NCBI RefSeq assembly: GCF_014202315.1
Contig: NZ_JACHGN010000025.1
Location: forward strand, 111,700 to 175,699
Reading direction: 5' to 3'
From: Thermocatellispora tengchongensis
GTDB lineage: Bacteria > Actinomycetota > Actinomycetes > Streptosporangiales > Streptosporangiaceae
Length of the DNA: 64,000 nt
Shown here: piece after piece, positions 63,999-64,000 of the stretch
Layout of the letters: each line of letters starts with the position of its first letter
Position numbering within the stretch: the first letter of the stretch is position 1
The notes under the pieces: generated by a model
What the model was told of the DNA's origin: nothing
Databases searched by the model: none
Seen by the model: only the letters and a program-made list of their open reading frames with translations
Position numbers and translations under genes: made by a program

Positions 63999-64000
63999 CA

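Larger units (their letters stand above)
52933..64000. mobile_element. AICE (pSAM2/SLP1-type integrative conjugative element), left part
   Basis: The modules int, xis, repSA, FtsK-like tra, pra and a GntR repressor in one block beside a tRNA gene define an actinomycete integrative and conjugative element. The left boundary is the 3' part of tRNA-Gly(CCC). No second copy of the tRNA 3' end was found up to the window edge, so the right attachment site probably lies beyond base 64000 and the extent is a minimum. Confidence 0.88.

Noticed and set aside
53071..64000. Right attachment site (duplicate of the tRNA 3' end) within the window
   Set aside because: I looked for the T-arm and acceptor sequence of tRNA-Gly downstream and found no copy, so none is annotated.

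Overview
The window is chromosomal DNA of a high-GC actinobacterium. Lineage markers are a mycothiol synthase (mshD), the MurT/GatD lipid II amidation pair, GlnR, a Nur-like Fur protein, paired ECF sigma/anti-sigma genes, DUF47/Pit phosphate uptake and many leaderless promoters. The cellulases look like Acidothermus E1 (GH5_1), actinobacterial GH48 and Thermobifida-type Cel9A (GH9-CBM3c-FN3-CBM2). Together these suggest a Streptosporangiales-type soil organism; the genus is an inference.

Layout. 1-3.4 kb: an ArsR regulator with twin dyads, a UTRA-only/HTH-UTRA regulator pair divergent from a histidine-kinase-like ATPase, a G-rich non-coding stretch and a DUF2516 membrane protein. 3.4-13.6 kb: a cellulose-degradation island. 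It holds a CelR/CebR-like LacI repressor coupled to a membrane Ser/Thr kinase, then secreted GH5, GH48 and GH9 enzymes. Two palindrome families mark it: TGGGAGCGCTCCCA (before lacI, before GH48 and inside the GH48 start region) and CTGAAAGTTTCAG (before GH5 and GH48). 13.6-31.1 kb: mostly housekeeping and regulatory genes (SGNH lipoprotein, AlaX, zinc peptidase, DUF2207, MFS exporter, degenerate recombinase, asparaginase, dtd, ygfZ, nur, ECF sigma, membrane protein/MarR-like operon with twin 19-bp palindromes, SpoIIE phosphatase, nitrobindin, DsrE, gatD-murT). A short structured transcript with a 13-codon ORF lies at 26.34-26.59 kb.

31.2-40.7 kb holds the most unusual chromosomal locus. A HerA/DUF87 ATPase and a membrane-anchored protein resembling a coupling ATPase without a P-loop are divergent from three ATGA-coupled single-pass membrane proteins, with a convergent polytopic membrane protein behind them. 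I propose an undescribed envelope-associated assembly.

40.7-52.8 kb: a GlxA-type regulator, a sulfurtransferase operon (DUF4395-sseA-sseC) behind a cysteine-rich leaderless leader peptide, a thioredoxin, a sigma/anti-sigma pair with a DUF2993 protein, moaD, glnR, a secreted 5'-nucleotidase, mshD, pit-DUF47 and dcd.

52.9-64 kb: a tRNA-Gly(CCC) gene followed by an actinomycete integrative and conjugative element (AICE). Its modules are int-xis-repSA-zinc ribbon-tra-two paralogues-pra in one coupled operon, a GntR repressor with inverted 15-bp operators, a four-gene accessory operon with tandem paralogues, an HTH regulator coupled to a HAD hydrolase, and lower-GC cargo. The right attachment site is not in the window.
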